Below, one piece after another: positions 63,201 through 64,000 of a stretch of 64,000 bases of DNA. Numbering within the stretch: position 1 is the first letter of the stretch; each line of letters begins with the position of its first letter. The translations under genes and the position numbers were made by a program. The notes beneath the pieces are model-generated. The model was not told the DNA's origin and did no database searches. It saw only the letters and a list, made by a program, of their open reading frames with translations. The stretch is from Anthonomus grandis grandis (lineage: Eukaryota; Arthropoda; Insecta; Coleoptera; Curculionidae). The stretch lies in assembly GCF_022605725.1 (NCBI RefSeq), contig NC_065550.1:37851623-37915622 (forward strand). Direction: 5' to 3'.

Positions 63201-64000
63201 CATGAATTGCGGAAGCGCTTTGCTAGTAATTGAAACGCCATAATTGCAGTTAAAAGTTTTACTGCTAACCCACTTTTTTAGGTGGGAATTAGTGGTTCGG
63301 GACGTCAATCCTTGACGAGATTGGCCAGTGAAATCTACGGACACACCTTGTTTCAACCGGAAATCACTAACAAATACACCATATTAGACTGGAGGGATGA
63401 TATTAAGAAAATCTTGAAAGAGTCCGGGGGTAAAGGGAAGCACAGCGTTTTCCTTATATCAGAGGGCCAAATTAAGGAGGAAAACTTTCTGCAGGATGTT
63501 GATTGTTTACTGAATTTAGGGGAGGTACCCAATATGTATCAAATCGATGAGAAACAAGAGATTTTGGATATGGTACGATTGGCGGCGCAAGGTACCTAAG
63601 TCTGTCCTAAATGTCGGTGTTGTATAAAAATCCCAAATATTCTTTTTAATTCCAGGCGGCAACAGAAACCTGGAAATCAGTCCCCTGGAAGTATTCTTCT
63701 TCTTTACCAAACGCTGCAAAGAACGCCTCCATATTATCCTGTGTTTTAGCCCGGTGGGCTCCACCTTCAGGAATCGTCTCCGATTATATCCCTCTCTGAT
63801 CAATTGCTGCACAATCGACTGGTTCGAATTGTGGCCGGAGGAGTCTCTGATCGAAGTCGCCCATAACTGGATGGCCGAGATCAATTTATCTGATGAAATC
63901 AAGCGGGTCTCCGTGGTAAGTTTATATATTAAGTTGAGTATTAAGATTTAAAAGGATGAAAGTGAAATTTTTAGGAGGCTTGTCAATATTTCCACGTGAA
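51267..64000 (+). CDS. Axonemal dynein heavy chain (DNAH3/7/12-like), 3-prime end beyond window
   Basis: Thirty-one exons in the window: 51267-51608, 51663-51967, 52133-52710, 54396-54713, 54796-55074, 55151-55496, 55550-55715, 55892-56019, 56076-56211, 56389-56613, 56669-56841, 57403-57715, 57768-58143, 58199-58417, 58481-58710, 58772-58937, 58988-59134, 59188-59453, 59519-59658, 59715-59886, 60005-60187, 60363-60512, 60567-60750, 60848-60944, 61425-61745, 61805-62175, 62708-62914, 62978-63225, 63282-63591, 63656-63915, 63975 onward. About 2,460 residues. ATP-driven motor of a ciliary or sperm inner arm. The linker region includes [19 protein letters not shown]. Walker A motifs: AAA1 [10 protein letters not shown] (about 1260), with CFDEFNRI as Walker B; AAA2 GYPNAGKTS (about 1541); AAA3 GPTGTGKS (about 1899); AAA4 GISGSGRQS (about 2264; Lys replaced by Arg as usual here). 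The stalk, AAA5-6 and C-terminus lie outside. Confidence 0.92.
52924..52985 (-). ncRNA. Hammerhead-ribozyme-like motif (type I), probably from a Penelope-like or related retroelement
   Basis: On the minus strand, in order: a U-rich strand ending AGGC, the core box CUGAUGA (52971-52965), an extra U, stem II GCACC-GAUA-GGAGC (4 of 5 pairs), the core GAAAC (52949-52945), the short palindromic stem III region ACGUGU, then A as the cleavage-site base (GUA), then GCUUUGAAAAAA pairing back with the U-rich strand as stem I (about 8 pairs with two wobbles and one U-U mismatch). All invariant core bases of the hammerhead are present. The single U between A9 and stem II is unusual; as I recall, an extra base there is known in one viroid hammerhead that still cleaves. 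Lies antisense in a dynein intron, about 110 bp from the hexanucleotide array. Activity is untested. Confidence 0.65.
53098..53852. repeat. Compound hexanucleotide microsatellite, (TTAAAA)n then (TTGAAA)n
   Basis: About 430 bp of perfect TTAAAA units (roughly 71 copies, 53098-53527), then an abrupt change to about 300 bp of TTGAAA units (roughly 50 copies), closing with a few TTAAAA-like units at 53830-53852. There are almost no interruptions. It lies in the dynein intron 52711-54395. It yields long spurious open frames of two-residue repeats on both strands; these are not genes. Confidence 0.98.
56842..57402. repeat. Dynein intron with a dispersed repeat shared with the kinase-gene spacer
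   Basis: Words such as aacctaaaatgacgtttttac (56990), aaaatccatcc (57007), acgtcctaaaatgttctc (57293), aatattccaag (57346) and gtagaagtttc (57360) correspond, in the same order, to words at 45600-45775. Within the intron the block appears to be partly duplicated (tacccttaaatcaatcctt near 57257 parallels tacccccaaaatccatcctt near 57000). Confidence 0.55.
62195..62535. repeat. Two-copy tandem repeat (about 172 bp) in a dynein intron
   Basis: Units at about 62195-62365 and 62366-62535 share, in order, cactttct-a-cgc-tctcacct, aaacaccctgg / gaacaccttgt, a-tcaaagattc, agggactc and tactcgtatactcaaaagt / tacctaaaagtaggtcaaaagt. Diverged, so old. Non-coding. Confidence 0.6.

Overview
This is a eukaryotic, AT-rich nuclear window, almost certainly from an insect and probably a beetle (inference). 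The evidence is short to medium spliceosomal introns with GT-AG borders, a tandem pair of ecdysteroid-kinase-like genes (an arthropod-expanded family), many decayed IS630/mariner remnants, a PIF/Harbinger element, a non-LTR retroelement and a 173-bp satellite. I see no prokaryotic features, rRNA, tRNA or CRISPR.

Layout. 1-5222: a 173-bp satellite that brackets a broken duplicate of the first exons of a BTB/BACK gene and a 100-N gap. The gap is flanked by inverted copies of a 16-mer that looks like a PacBio barcode. 5642-11780 (+): the intact BTB/BACK gene (serine-enriched protein type), with a TIR-bounded mariner-like element and an old intronic repeat array. 14032-18829 (+): a complete LARGE-type bifunctional glycosyltransferase with a long charged tail. 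22134-24243 (-): LTV1, a 40S ribosome assembly factor, convergent with LARGE. 25638-32901 (+): CLPTM1, divergent from LTV1, with a decayed transposon gene and an antisense non-LTR retroelement in its introns. 33429-36866: nested Harbinger-like elements. 37851-39298 (+): a leucine-rich-repeat protein. 39434-45353 and 45902-48356 (-): two tandem ecdysteroid-kinase-like paralogues, whose introns hold a fold-back repeat, mariner relics and a second satellite. 50100-51075 (-): an LTR-retrotransposon gag relic. 51267-64000 (+): an axonemal dynein heavy chain, from its probable start codon to AAA4, running off the window.

The host genes look functionally unrelated: transcription/ubiquitin-type adaptor, dystroglycan-type matriglycan synthesis, ribosome assembly, membrane trafficking, small-molecule phosphorylation and ciliary/sperm motility. 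Exon boundaries were chosen by eye from GT/AG sites, and for every complete gene the exon lengths sum to a multiple of three.

Most notable observations: (1) a hammerhead-ribozyme-like motif on the minus strand in a dynein intron, with an extra U after the CUGAUGA box, and two degenerate relatives elsewhere in the window; (2) a probable sequencing-barcode/adaptor join that casts doubt on the 5-prime duplication; (3) a six-monomer higher-order structure in the satellite; (4) a large fold-back built from reverse-transcriptase sequence; (5) a 63-nt dynein intron that is readable in frame; (6) an acidic extension on LARGE.
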